In this document: piece after piece, positions 33,624 to 42,261 of the stretch
Numbering within the stretch: position 1 is the first letter of the stretch
How the letters are laid out: each line of letters begins with the position of its first letter
From: Methanomassiliicoccales archaeon LGM-RCC1
GTDB lineage: Archaea > Thermoplasmatota > Thermoplasmata > Methanomassiliicoccales > Methanomethylophilaceae
NCBI GenBank assembly: GCA_030168575.1
Contig: CP115555.1
Location: 1,600,212-1,664,211, forward strand
Direction: 5' to 3'
Length of the DNA: 64,000 bases
Notes under the pieces: model-generated
The model's database searches: none
What the model was told of the DNA's origin: nothing
What the model saw: the letters and a program-made list of their open reading frames with translations, nothing else
Made by a program: the position numbers and the translations under genes

Positions 33624-34091
33624 ATGGAGCCAGCCTATCAGGAGTCCCGCATGCTTTTACCCAAGAACCTAGCTATAATGCTGGTAGCGGTCCTGATTAT
33701 CACATGGTTGTCGTTCCTGGTTACCAAATTGACTTACTACGACGGGATCCCGATGCTAGCGATCTACGGATTCGGAATCATCACCGCTATAGCCTCGGTT
33801 CTGATCTTTGCCATGAAGTACAACATCTCCGTCTACGAGGACAGGGTGGAGATTTGGTACATCGTATCGAAGACCGTGATTCCCGTTCCGGAGATCATCG
33901 ACACCAGAACCGGTGAGCTGAACCTCATCAAGAACTACTCGGCTTGGAACCTGAAAGGTGTGAGGTACAGGACATTCTCCGCCGTAGGGGAAGACCTTGG
34001 CATCGGACTGAAGGTCACCGGCAAGAGGGTGTACTACATGTCCACAAAGGATCCTGAGGCCATCGCGGCTCTCCTTCCCAAGGAGGAATGA
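33624..34091 (+). CDS. Membrane protein with PH-like cytosolic domain
   Basis: A 155-residue protein starting at ATG 33624, with a TATA-like TTTATATTC about 25 bases upstream and hence a likely leaderless transcript; the longer frame from 33573 would begin before that box. Two membrane segments (about 12-32 and 42-64) are followed by a beta-rich domain: NISVYEDRVEIWYI, VIPVPEIIDTRTGELN, GVRYRTFS, GIGLKVTGKRVYYMSTKDPE. This is the pattern of bacterial PH-like (YcxB/DUF304-type) domains. Function unknown. The next gene overlaps its stop. Confidence 0.6.
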   Translation: MEPAYQESRMLLPKNLAIMLVAVLIITWLSFLVTKLTYYDGIPMLAIYGFGIITAIASVLIFAMKYNISVYEDRVEIWYIVSKTVIPVPEIIDTRTGELNLIKNYSAWNLKGVRYRTFSAVGEDLGIGLKVTGKRVYYMSTKDPEAIAALLPKEE

Positions 34092-34543
34092 GCTTGCAGG
34101 TCATATTCCATTGGGTAAGGGTACAGACATTCTGCTACGCCACCGAGAGACAGGACCTCATCGAGGATACGCTGAAGGAGCTCCTCGGGGACATAGAGTT
34201 CGAAGAGGAGATCACAGAGAGCGAGCACGGGAACACCATGATGATCCTGGAAACCCGCATAACGAAGCAGAGGGAGTTCACTGACCTGTTCTCTAAGCTC
34301 GGCGACGATGTCCTGGATTACATCCTCGATGACATCGACAACCGTGTCGATGAGGATGACATGTTCTACCTGCGCTTGGACAAGCAGAAGGCCGTTCAGG
34401 GCCTCTATGAGGTCGCCCATCACGGCGACGTGATTTCGATATTCGGCAAGGTGCAGGCGCATCCGGCAAGAAAGGATGTGGCCGTCAAGGTTCTAGAGGA
34501 GTTCCTTCAGGCAATCCGGTCTCCTCCATCGGCTCGTTCTTGA
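34088..34543 (+). CDS. Archaeal RNA-binding/exosome-associated protein (COG1325 type)
   Basis: A 151-residue protein with IFHWVRVQTFCYATERQDLI at its start and FYLRLDKQKAVQG and ISIFGKVQAHPARKDVA later, as in the archaeal RNA-binding family predicted from gene neighbourhoods to serve the exosome. The ATG at 34088 overlaps the previous stop (ATGA), but GGAGG is only two bases before it; TTG 34094 would have better spacing. Its 3' end overlaps the convergent CBS/CNNM-type gene by 59 bases. Confidence 0.7.
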   Translation: MSLQVIFHWVRVQTFCYATERQDLIEDTLKELLGDIEFEEEITESEHGNTMMILETRITKQREFTDLFSKLGDDVLDYILDDIDNRVDEDDMFYLRLDKQKAVQGLYEVAHHGDVISIFGKVQAHPARKDVAVKVLEEFLQAIRSPPSARS

Positions 34544-35771
34544 CCACCAATGCGCATTCCAGCACGCGGTGTCCCTTGACGCTGGTAACTGTTATTGTAG
34601 CGTTATCCAGTTCGACTACGTCACCTTTGGTTGGCGCTCTCTGGAGCTTGTACATGATGAATCCGGCCATGGAAGGCTCGTCGTAATCCTCACGGTCGAT
34701 GAAGATCCCGACCTTGTCCATGACATCATCGATGTCGGCCATGCCTTTCACGATGTAACGTCCGCCCTCTGCAGCGCTGACATCCTGCTGGACAGCGTCG
34801 CTCTCATCCCAGATCTCACCTACCAGTTCTTCGATTAAATCCTCCAGCGTGATGATGCCCCTGGTCCCTCCGTATGAATCTAAAATCACGGCCATATGGA
34901 TCTTGGACCTCTGCATCTCATTCAGTGCGCTAGCTACGGTAACGGTCTCAGGGATGTACTTCACAGGCATCAGGATATCGCGAATCGAGAACCTCACACC
35001 CAATGCTGAATTGGTGAAGTAGGTCTTGGAATAGACCACTCCTATTATGTTGTCTATGGTGTCGTCGTAAACGGGTATCCTGGAGAATCCAGACGTAACG
35101 AACTTCTTCCCCAGCTCCTCGATCGGCTCATCCACCTCGATGGCGACTATGTCCACGCGGTGCACGTAGACCTCCGAGACGGCTATGTCGTCAAGCCTCA
35201 TGGCGTTCTTGATCAGCTCGCTCTCGCTCTTCTCCAGTACACCGTCGGATTGGATCTCGTCGATCATGACCTCCAGCTCGTCTTCAGTGATAGGCTGGTC
35301 GTTGGAACTGCCGACAAGATTGGTCAGTTTCAGGAACAGCCATGACAGCGGCGAGAAGAGGATGATTATCCAATGGATCACAGTGCATACTGCCATGCAT
35401 GTCTTTTCAGGATGCTTCTTGGCGAACGATTTGGGAGTGATCTCACCGAATATCAGCAAGAGCAGAGTCATGACCACGGTTGATGCGATCGCTCCGGTCT
35501 TCGCTCCCAAAAGCAATGCGAACATGGTTGTAGCGATGGATGTTCCGGCGATGTTCACCAGATTGTTACCGATCAGGATGGTTGTCAGGAACTTGTCGTA
35601 TGTTTCGAGGATGTTTAGGGTCCTCTGGGCCTTCTTGTTACCGTCGTTGGCCATCTTCTTCAGCTTGATGTCATTGACGCTTGTGAAAGCGGTCTCGGAC
35701 ATCGAGAAGAACGCGGAAACAACGATCAGCACCACTATGGCCAGCGAGTACACTATGACTATCGTGTCCAT
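34485..35771 (-). CDS. CNNM/CorC-type transporter with CBS pair (hemolysin C family)
   Basis: A 428-residue membrane protein: a DUF21/CNNM domain with four hydrophobic segments (about 3-25, 58-85, 91-110, 129-150) and SAFFSMSETAF near the start; a CBS pair (about 200-325) with GFSRIPVYDD, GVVYSKTYF and GGTRGIITLEDLIEELVGEI; and a C-terminal CorC/HlyC domain (about 340-415). Related proteins move Mg2+ or Na+/Mg2+. This is a second Mg-related system beside the P-type ATPase at 7.3 kb. The gene overlaps the convergent RNA-binding gene over 59 coding bases. Confidence 0.88.
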   Translation of the reverse strand: MDTIVIVYSLAIVVLIVVSAFFSMSETAFTSVNDIKLKKMANDGNKKAQRTLNILETYDKFLTTILIGNNLVNIAGTSIATTMFALLLGAKTGAIASTVVMTLLLLIFGEITPKSFAKKHPEKTCMAVCTVIHWIIILFSPLSWLFLKLTNLVGSSNDQPITEDELEVMIDEIQSDGVLEKSESELIKNAMRLDDIAVSEVYVHRVDIVAIEVDEPIEELGKKFVTSGFSRIPVYDDTIDNIIGVVYSKTYFTNSALGVRFSIRDILMPVKYIPETVTVASALNEMQRSKIHMAVILDSYGGTRGIITLEDLIEELVGEIWDESDAVQQDVSAAEGGRYIVKGMADIDDVMDKVGIFIDREDYDEPSMAGFIMYKLQRAPTKGDVVELDNATITVTSVKGHRVLECALVVKNEPMEETGLPEGTPLEP

Positions 35772-35993
35772 GTCTCAGGCACGCATCCTATCCGGGACAT
35801 CAAAAAATGTCAATTCGATCCATCCGTATGATACGTAATTAAAATACTATTTAAAAAGGGTTTTCTGAACACGGATACATTGGTCAAAGCCGTCTAGACC
35901 ATGTGATTTCAGACAATGACTAGATGCGCGGTCTCATGTACTTTCACACGCGCAAACCAGCATATTTGTAGATGTAATCACATCAGTCGTCCA

Positions 35994-36503
35994 ATGAGAG
36001 CATTGGTCGTCATCGATTATCAGAACGACTATGTGGTCGGTCCCCTCAGCACCAGGTTCACCCAGATGATAGAGGGCAACATCTGCCAAAGGATCGAGGA
36101 GACACTCAAGGCCGGCGGGGACGTGTACTTCGTCATGGACATGTTCAACGAGGATTACCTCCAGACCCCTGAAGGCAAGAGGAACCCGATCAAACACTGT
36201 GTAAGGGGGACAGCCGGACAGGAGCTGTTCGGAAAGATGAACAACTACGTTTCCAAGGCGAAGATCCTCCGCAAGGACACCCCTGGATGCGAGGAGCTGT
36301 TCGGAAGGCTCAGGCATTATGGCGAGATCGAGCTCTGCGGATTGGAGACGAATAAGGACGTCATCGCCAACGCGGTAATCGCAAGATCCTCCAACCCCAA
36401 CGCCAGGATAATCGTAAGGCAGAACTGTGTGGCATCCAGGGACTCTCTGATGGCAGATGAGGCCATCGATATAATGAAAGGGTTGGGAATCGAGATTATG
36501 TGA
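35994..36503 (+). CDS. Isochorismatase-fold protein lacking the catalytic cysteine
   Basis: A 169-residue cysteine-hydrolase-fold protein, beginning MRALVVIDYQNDYVVGPLS with the conserved aspartate D8 and having a lysine near residue 94 (ILRKD). The nucleophile motif, normally GxxTdxCV, reads GLETNKDV (116-123), so aspartate 122 stands where the cysteine belongs. Nicotinamidase or isochorismatase activity is therefore not expected. ATG 35994 is used: a TATA-like GCATATTTG at about 35960 suits a leaderless message, and the longer frame from 35916 spans it. Convergent with the coiled-coil gene, stop to stop. Confidence 0.7.
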   Translation: MRALVVIDYQNDYVVGPLSTRFTQMIEGNICQRIEETLKAGGDVYFVMDMFNEDYLQTPEGKRNPIKHCVRGTAGQELFGKMNNYVSKAKILRKDTPGCEELFGRLRHYGEIELCGLETNKDVIANAVIARSSNPNARIIVRQNCVASRDSLMADEAIDIMKGLGIEIM

Positions 36504-37046
36504 TCAGTCGGGAAGGTTATCCTTCACGTTGTTTATCCTCTTAATAACCTGGATGTACTTCTCGTGCTCCGCATCAGCGGCCTTCTTGCAGTCCAGGAAC
36601 TGATTGTGGCAGACCTGCGCCTGCTCCCTGAGCTTGTCCGCCTCCTCATAGAGCGAGTGCATCTTCTCATGTAGGGCCTGGCCGCTGGTGTTGTACTTCA
36701 CCATCTTCTGATGATAGGTGTCGGCCATCTGCTTCGCGCCGTTGATGTCCCCCAGACCGCCGCGCTCACGCATCATCCTAGCCTTGTCGTTCCATTCGTC
36801 GCGCTTCTGCCTGGCCTCCGACGCGGAGAGATTCATATCATCCCTCTGGTCCTTGTACGACCTAGCTTCGGCGGAAAGCCTCCTGGCCCTCTCTTGGAGC
36901 TTGTCCCTCTTCTCGGCCAGGACATCGGCCTGCTGATGGAACTTGTCCCTCTCGGTCTTGTGCTTCAAGGCCTCCTTGTTCAGCTCCTTGAGGATCTCAT
37001 CCAGGCTGCGCAGGTCCTGCTCGATGGCATCGGAAACATCGCTCAT
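36504..37046 (-). CDS. Coiled-coil protein
   Basis: A 180-residue, highly charged, all-helical protein with long heptad stretches (KHKTERDKFHQQADVLAEKR, AEARSYKDQRDDM) and one break near GGLGDINGAKQ (about 96-106) that may be a turn between antiparallel helices. It resembles the archaeal COG1340-type coiled-coil proteins often listed as phosphoserine-phosphatase-like, with no enzymatic motif. No membrane segment. Function unknown. Confidence 0.7.
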   Translation of the reverse strand: MSDVSDAIEQDLRSLDEILKELNKEALKHKTERDKFHQQADVLAEKRDKLQERARRLSAEARSYKDQRDDMNLSASEARQKRDEWNDKARMMRERGGLGDINGAKQMADTYHQKMVKYNTSGQALHEKMHSLYEEADKLREQAQVCHNQFLDCKKAADAEHEKYIQVIKRINNVKDNLPD

Positions 37047-37086
37047 GATGCCAAAGGATAAGTCCTACCTACATATATTCTGAACC

Positions 37087-37323
37087 ATGACCAACGAGGC
37101 GTACCGCAAATGCAAGACCTGCAGGTTCTGCAATCACAAGGACGGTATGTGGATCTGCGTAGTCAATGTGAAGAACACGGCACCGGAATCCACCTGTGAC
37201 AGGTACCGCCCCGGCTGCTGCGAGAACTGCGGATTCTTCTCCAAAGGCGTATGCTCCCGCACCGGCGAGGAGAAGTACGAACTGGACGTCTGCACCGAAT
37301 ACGATCCCTCAGGTTCCCTCTGA
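37087..37323 (+). CDS. Small Cys-rich protein
   Basis: A 78-residue protein with eleven cysteines: CKTCRFC (9-15), C24, C37, then CCENCGFF (44-51), C56 and C69. The two halves look like a repeated zinc-ribbon or Fe-S-like unit (CxxC...C...C). No membrane segment. Its last codons overlap the convergent DUF5685 gene by 15 bases. No name can be given; metal binding is likely. Confidence 0.6.
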   Translation: MTNEAYRKCKTCRFCNHKDGMWICVVNVKNTAPESTCDRYRPGCCENCGFFSKGVCSRTGEEKYELDVCTEYDPSGSL

Positions 37324-38220
37324 CATCCTCTGCCTGCGATTGGACAGGACATTCTTGACACTGGTCTTGGCAGTCGAACTGCCCATCATGACCTTCTTTG
37401 CCGAGTCTGGAATCCCGAAGTAGACGATGTTGTCGCAAATGCCCGTTCCGGCACGTAGCTGAGGGCGGATCCTTGAATAGGATTCCTGCAGGGATCCGAT
37501 CTCGGAATTCAGCATGGCCGTGAGGTCGTAGACCTTCTTCATCCTGAAATCCGCAGCGTTCTTGAAACCGGATTCCGGAAGAAGGGGGTTGTAGGTGCCT
37601 TCCATGAAGTCTTCGTCCAAATCATCTATGCAATCCATGAGATAGACAACCGTGCTCAGCTGTCTAAAAACGTTGTCGAGGTCATCGCTCGCATGCTCTC
37701 CTGCGATGTCCCTGAGGGCTCCGATGAGTCCTTCTCCGAAGGTTCTCCCCATCAGAACAGCGTCCTTGCTGCCCTCGGTTTCCAGTCTGTGGAGGTTCTC
37801 GAACCCCACTCCGACCATACGGTCGTACTCGGGGTACATGGATACCGCCTTGGAGATTCCCTTCCCCAGAGCAGTGGAGGCGAGCTTCGATTTCATCGAG
37901 GGTTTGTCGGTATCATCGTCGTGAAGCTCCCATTTGGTGAGAATCAGCGTGTACGCGGCCATCGCCCTCATGAGATCGGAATCGGCTTTCGGCTTATCTA
38001 GCACGCAGATCCTCTTCCTCGTACCTTCGAAATCCAATACGTCCCCGGCAATCCCGTTGAGGAGAATTGTGTTGAACGTCATGTCGTAATTGACGGTCAG
38101 CGTGCTCGTGATACCGAAACCTGCCTTCAACTGGTGGCAGCCCTCGCAGTAGTACCTGCGGTAGATCTTGTTGTCCGCAGGGGAGAGCCTGTTGTAGTAA
38201 GGCAGGGTGTACCCGAGCAT
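37309..38220 (-). CDS. DUF5685 family protein
   Basis: A 303-residue mainly helical protein. The start MLGYTLPYYNRLSPADNKIY with YYCEGCHQLKAGFG (24-37) matches DUF5685, which has a paired-cysteine motif near the N-terminus, and a later DCIDDLDEDFMEGTYNPLL (about 199-217) is acid-rich and recalls metal-binding helices of prenyl-transferase-like folds. Members are known from bacteria without an established reaction. It is divergent from a Cys-rich peptide gene and shares a 143-base promoter region with it, which suggests it may take part in the same radical SAM peptide pathway (inference). Confidence 0.65.
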   Translation of the reverse strand: MLGYTLPYYNRLSPADNKIYRRYYCEGCHQLKAGFGITSTLTVNYDMTFNTILLNGIAGDVLDFEGTRKRICVLDKPKADSDLMRAMAAYTLILTKWELHDDDTDKPSMKSKLASTALGKGISKAVSMYPEYDRMVGVGFENLHRLETEGSKDAVLMGRTFGEGLIGALRDIAGEHASDDLDNVFRQLSTVVYLMDCIDDLDEDFMEGTYNPLLPESGFKNAADFRMKKVYDLTAMLNSEIGSLQESYSRIRPQLRAGTGICDNIVYFGIPDSAKKVMMGSSTAKTSVKNVLSNRRQRMSEGT

Positions 38221-38337
38221 ATACGACCATCGATGACAAATGATAAAGATTTAGCCCAGAGGCCATTCCAGATTGGTTCGCTGGATGTCAGCCACCCATC
38301 AATAATTATATAGTGGCAACTTCTTAGCCAACCTATC

Positions 38338-38358
38338 AGAACCCCACTGATAAGGTGA
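38338..38358 (+). promoter_or_regulatory. Inverted repeat in the leader of the Cys-rich peptide gene
   Basis: Approximately here TATCAG and CTGATA are separated by AACCCCA, just upstream of the AAGGTGA ribosome-binding site. A TATA-like ATTATATAG lies at about 38305-38313. The repeat may be an operator or a leader hairpin affecting translation. Coordinates are within a few bases. Confidence 0.35.
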
Positions 38359-38363
38359 ATTTC

Positions 38364-38672
38364 ATGTCCTACGATGCAGAATCCATCGACAAACTGACAG
38401 CAATGTACGAGAACCAGTCCCCCAACGCATTCATCGCATTCTCCATGGAGGGACTTCCTCAGGACAACGAGCACGCAGAGCGCTTCGACAAGGGAGCCGA
38501 TGCAGAGCACAGCGAGCTCACACCCTGCGACTACTGCTGCTGCAGCGACAAGGGATACTGCAACTCATGGGGATGGCACCTCTGTGTCATCGGAAGCGTC
38601 GTCATTCTTCTGGCGTGCTGCTGTTACGCGACAGACGGGTTCTTCGGAGCCTGGCCCTACTGGCCCTTCTGA
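38364..38672 (+). CDS. Cys-rich small membrane peptide, candidate radical SAM substrate
   Basis: A 102-residue protein. Residues 1-52 are hydrophilic and acidic, like a leader (GLPQDNEHAERFDKGAD). Residues 53-102 hold nine cysteines in CDYCCC (55-60), C66, C74 and CCC (85-87), many aromatic residues, and a hydrophobic stretch about 71-89 with the ending GAWPYWPF. ATG 38364 follows AAGGTGA at good spacing; the GTG at 38355 lies in that site. A radical SAM-SPASM gene follows, separated by a strong hairpin. This layout resembles RiPP precursor/enzyme pairs; direct proof is lacking. Confidence 0.6.
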   Translation: MSYDAESIDKLTAMYENQSPNAFIAFSMEGLPQDNEHAERFDKGADAEHSELTPCDYCCCSDKGYCNSWGWHLCVIGSVVILLACCCYATDGFFGAWPYWPF

Positions 38673-38685
38673 TTTTACATTCAAC

Positions 38686-38713
38686 TCCGCCACGGTGCAT
38701 CGTCCGTGGCGGA
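38686..38713 (+). terminator. 10-bp hairpin between peptide gene and radical SAM gene
   Basis: TCCGCCACGG and CCGTGGCGGA form a perfect 10-bp stem with an 8-base loop (TGCATCGT), 14 bases after the peptide stop and 11 before the enzyme ATG. No T-run follows, so it may act as a processing or stability element giving more peptide than enzyme message. Confidence 0.6.
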
Positions 38714-38723
38714 TCCAACCAAC

Positions 38724-39851
38724 ATGAAACCACACATCACCATCGTTATCAAACCCACACTTTTCTGCAACATCGATTGCAAGCACTGCTACCATGCTCC
38801 CGAGGACAGAGTGAAAACAGAGATCCCTCTCGACAGGGTCGAGAAGCTTATCAAGATGGCCTCCCAGGAATACCAGACGGCTTGGTTCATCTGGCATGGA
38901 GGAGAACCGCTCACTTTGCCGATGTCATTCTACAAGGAGGTCATCGGTTTCGAGGAGAAGTACTTCGGAAAGGACTCCATGAGGTACGGCAACACCATCA
39001 ACACCAACGGCATCCTTCTGAACAAGAGGCTAATGGCTTACTGCAGGGAGAAGAAGATCAATGTTGGAGTGTCCTACGAAGGCCCTTACAACAGCATCCT
39101 GAGGGAAGGAGACGTGGAGAAGACCCTCAACACGCTGTCCGCGAAGGAGAACATGTACACCGTGGGTGCGACCATCTCCAAAGACACCGCAGACAAGCAG
39201 AAGGAGATATACCGCTACTTCAGGGACAAGGACATCAGCGTCTCGCTGACCCCGGTCATCCCAGCGGGATGCGGGAAATGCTTCGTCCCTGACACGGACG
39301 AGTTCATCAAGGGAAGCATCGAGGCTTTCGATGAATGGCTGTACGATAAGACCGCAAGGGTTCCTCTGATGCCCTTCTTCCAGTACATCCAGAACTATCT
39401 GGGCGAACCGGTTCCATCGGACTGTGCGCATACGTCGTGCCTGACCAAATGGATATGCATGTATCCTGACGGTTCGCTGTATCCCTGCGCCAAAGCATGC
39501 CCCAAGGAATTCTGCATGGGCAACATAGATCATATCGACTCAATAGCTGATGCCTTCCAGTCGGAAGGGTTCAGGAATATCCTGGTCGGATCCATCAAGA
39601 GGCGTGACAAGTGCACATCCTGCGAGATCTTCAAGTTCTGCAACGGAGGATGCAGCGTGGATGCATGCTATGAGAACGGCCTCGAGGAGAATGACGGGGC
39701 CTCTTGCCGCGCTTACAAAGCGATCTTCGCACACGTATCATCGGAGATACAGAAGATACTGGATGAGAAACCCGATATGGACGTCTACAACCCTTACATC
39801 AAGGAAGTAATCGTCAACAAGCTGATCAATCCCAAGACCATCAGCCAATGA
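38724..39851 (+). CDS. Radical SAM protein with SPASM domain
   Basis: A 375-residue radical SAM enzyme: CNIDCKHC (cluster cysteines C15, C19, C22), the WHGGEPL motif (about 60-66), TINTNGILL, a TIM-barrel core, then a C-terminal SPASM region with two cysteine groups: CAHTSCLTKWICMYPDGS...CAKACPKEFC (about 235-266) and CTSCEIFKFCNGGCSVDAC...C (about 297-328). Such enzymes modify peptides (RiPP maturases) or proteins (anSME). With the Cys-rich peptide gene just upstream, peptide maturation is the best guess. GTG 38706 would add six residues but lies in the hairpin. No sulfatase gene is in the window. Confidence 0.85.
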   Translation: MKPHITIVIKPTLFCNIDCKHCYHAPEDRVKTEIPLDRVEKLIKMASQEYQTAWFIWHGGEPLTLPMSFYKEVIGFEEKYFGKDSMRYGNTINTNGILLNKRLMAYCREKKINVGVSYEGPYNSILREGDVEKTLNTLSAKENMYTVGATISKDTADKQKEIYRYFRDKDISVSLTPVIPAGCGKCFVPDTDEFIKGSIEAFDEWLYDKTARVPLMPFFQYIQNYLGEPVPSDCAHTSCLTKWICMYPDGSLYPCAKACPKEFCMGNIDHIDSIADAFQSEGFRNILVGSIKRRDKCTSCEIFKFCNGGCSVDACYENGLEENDGASCRAYKAIFAHVSSEIQKILDEKPDMDVYNPYIKEVIVNKLINPKTISQ

Positions 39852-39854
39852 GCA

Positions 39855-40760
39855 TCAGTCGAATATTCCTGTGCTCATGTACTTCTCGCCACCATCAGGA
39901 AGTATCGCCAGTATCACCTTATCGGGTTCCTGCTTGGCCCTTTCCAATGCGGCGTAAACGGCTGCTCCGGATGATATCCCGCAGAATATGCCCTCTTCCC
40001 TGGCCATCCTGACAGTGGTGGCGATGGCATCGTCTCCCTTGACTGTGAACACATCGGCGAGGAGGTCCTTTTCGAAGATCTTTGGTACGAAGTTCGCTCC
40101 GATTCCCTGAATCTTGTGAGGGCCGGCCTTACCTTCGGAAACAAGAGGGCTCTCCGCAGGCTCCACACCTATGACCTTCGCCTTGGAACCAGCATCCTTG
40201 AATGCCATTGCCAAGCCGCATACGGTTCCCGCTGTTCCAAAACCTGCGAACACATAATCCACATCGGGCAGGTCACGGAGTATCTCCTTGCCTGTGCCCA
40301 CACGGTGTGCGACGGCATTTAGAGGATTGTCGAACTGTCCGCAGATCCATCCGCCGGTTTCCTTGGCGATCTCCTCGGCCTTCTTCACAGCCCCTCCCAT
40401 CCCCTCTGCACCAGGTGTGAGAACTATCTCCGCACCATATGCACGGATGGCCTGGCGACGCTCCAGAGACATCGTATCTGGCATGACGATGATTGCCTTG
40501 TATCCGCGGACCGCTGCGATCATCGCTATGGCGATACCTGTGTTACCTGAAGTGGGCTCAACGATGGTACCGTTTGTCTTCAGAACGCCTCTGGCCTCCG
40601 CATCGTCTATCATCGACAGAACAGCGCGATCCTTTATCGATCCGCCAGGGTTGCCCCTCTCTATCTTCACATAGACCTTGGCCCCTTTTGCGGGTAGCTT
40701 GTTAAGGCGCACTATTGGCGTCTCACCGATTGTCTCGATGATGTTCTTGAAGACTGCCAT
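39855..40760 (-). CDS. cysK: Cysteine synthase (O-acetylserine sulfhydrylase)
   Basis: PLP enzyme making cysteine from O-acetylserine (or O-phosphoserine) and sulfide. The 301 residues have GNPGGSIKDRAVL with the PLP lysine at about 43, the TSGNTGIA loop (about 69-76), a GFGTAGT phosphate cup (about 173-179) and GISSGAA (about 256-262). Both length and motifs match CysK. It is convergent with the radical SAM gene (stops four bases apart) and divergent from the MFS gene. The acetylserine supplier cysE is not in the window. Confidence 0.92.
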   Translation of the reverse strand: MAVFKNIIETIGETPIVRLNKLPAKGAKVYVKIERGNPGGSIKDRAVLSMIDDAEARGVLKTNGTIVEPTSGNTGIAIAMIAAVRGYKAIIVMPDTMSLERRQAIRAYGAEIVLTPGAEGMGGAVKKAEEIAKETGGWICGQFDNPLNAVAHRVGTGKEILRDLPDVDYVFAGFGTAGTVCGLAMAFKDAGSKAKVIGVEPAESPLVSEGKAGPHKIQGIGANFVPKIFEKDLLADVFTVKGDDAIATTVRMAREEGIFCGISSGAAVYAALERAKQEPDKVILAILPDGGEKYMSTGIFD

Positions 40761-40826
40761 GGTACCGTAATCAGATTGGGCCTATTTGATAATTAATTAT
40801 AATAGGCGGGTGGACTACTAACCTCT

Positions 40827-42209
40827 ATGGACTACTCGGATAAGGAGGCAAGGGCCGTAGTGCTGGCGTGCTACATATCAGGCTTCATAGCTCCGCTTCT
40901 GAGTACCATGATGAATCTCTCTTTGATCAACATAGGAGAGGAATTCGGCACAGGATCCCATGATCTGGCCTACATCAATTCCGCATTCCTCCTTGCTTCG
41001 GTGATCTTCATGGTCCCCTTCGCAAGGCTCGCGGACATCATCGGAAAGAAGAAGATGTTCGTCATAGGGTTGCTGATCATCGTTGTAGGATGCTTCGTGG
41101 CATGCTTGGCGCCTAACTTCTGGGTGGTCGTCCTCGGTAGAAGCATCATCGGGATGGGCGCCGCGTCCCTTGCGACGATGAGCATCGCCTTGATCACAGA
41201 TGTCACCCCGAAGGAGAGGCGCGGTACCGTCATGGGATACAACACCATGTTCATCTATATGGGATTGTCCCTTGGTCCGGCGATCGGAGGAACTCTGAAC
41301 GACCTCATCGGTTGGAGACTTCTCTTCCTACTGACCGTTCCTCTTGCAGTCATCTCTATACTGCTTATGGTCAAAGGGTTCCGCCGCGAGATATATGCCG
41401 ATCCAGACGGCCTGTTCGATACCAGATCTTCGGTCATCTACGGTATCGCCATACTGCTGTCAATGGCGGGAATAATGAATCTGCCCCAGACCTGGGCGAT
41501 AATATGCACAGTCATCGGTCTGGTCTTCCTAGCGCTCTTCGTCAAGACGCAGATAGGCAACGATGAATGCATTCTGAACATGGGGCTTTTCAAGAACCGG
41601 CAGTTCTCTGGATCCAATCTTGCTGCCTTCATGAGCTACGGCTCATCGTATTCCATCTCGTTCTTCCTTGCTCTGTACCTGCAGAGTATCGGTCAACTTT
41701 CGGCCACGGAGGCAGGTTTTCTAATGATCACCCAACCTGTTGTCCAATGCATATTCTCACCCATCTGGGGAAAGGTCACGGACAAGATGCAAAACAAGAT
41801 CATCCTGCCCACTGTCGGTATGGCGATAACTGCAATCAGCATCGCCACATACATCTTCTATGATCTGAACACCTCGATCACGATGGTCCTGATATCCATG
41901 ACTATAGGCGGTATCGGATTCTCGATGTTCTCCGCCCCCAACACCACACTCATAATGTCTGCCGTACCGAGAGAGCACAGCAGCGAGGCCTCTGCAGTCC
42001 TAGCGGTCATGAGGCAGACCGGTATGATGCTGAGCATGGGCATAGCGATGTACTTCATCACCACCATAATGGGTTCCACTGATAACCTCGGGCCAGAGAC
42101 GTACGATCTGTTCCTGCAGGTAATGAGCGCATCCATGACTGTCTGCCTGATAATGTGCATCATAGGCACCATCACTTCGGCATTTAGAGGAACGCCTAAA
42201 AAATTTTAA
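40827..42209 (+). CDS. MFS drug/solute exporter, DHA2 type
   Basis: A 460-residue transporter with about 13-14 membrane segments. The loop 2-3 motif ARLADIIGKKKMFVIG (about 67-82) and the motif C-like GLSLGPAIGGTLNDLIGWR (about 146-164) are typical of proton-driven multidrug exporters of the EmrB/QacA type. Substrate unknown. ATG 40827 is the natural start. Followed by the CDF transporter gene. Confidence 0.85.
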   Translation: MDYSDKEARAVVLACYISGFIAPLLSTMMNLSLINIGEEFGTGSHDLAYINSAFLLASVIFMVPFARLADIIGKKKMFVIGLLIIVVGCFVACLAPNFWVVVLGRSIIGMGAASLATMSIALITDVTPKERRGTVMGYNTMFIYMGLSLGPAIGGTLNDLIGWRLLFLLTVPLAVISILLMVKGFRREIYADPDGLFDTRSSVIYGIAILLSMAGIMNLPQTWAIICTVIGLVFLALFVKTQIGNDECILNMGLFKNRQFSGSNLAAFMSYGSSYSISFFLALYLQSIGQLSATEAGFLMITQPVVQCIFSPIWGKVTDKMQNKIILPTVGMAITAISIATYIFYDLNTSITMVLISMTIGGIGFSMFSAPNTTLIMSAVPREHSSEASAVLAVMRQTGMMLSMGIAMYFITTIMGSTDNLGPETYDLFLQVMSASMTVCLIMCIIGTITSAFRGTPKKF

Positions 42210-42261
42210 ATAAGACTTGTTAAAAACAATCGATTTATAGTCGGTTTTGAATACTTTCCAT

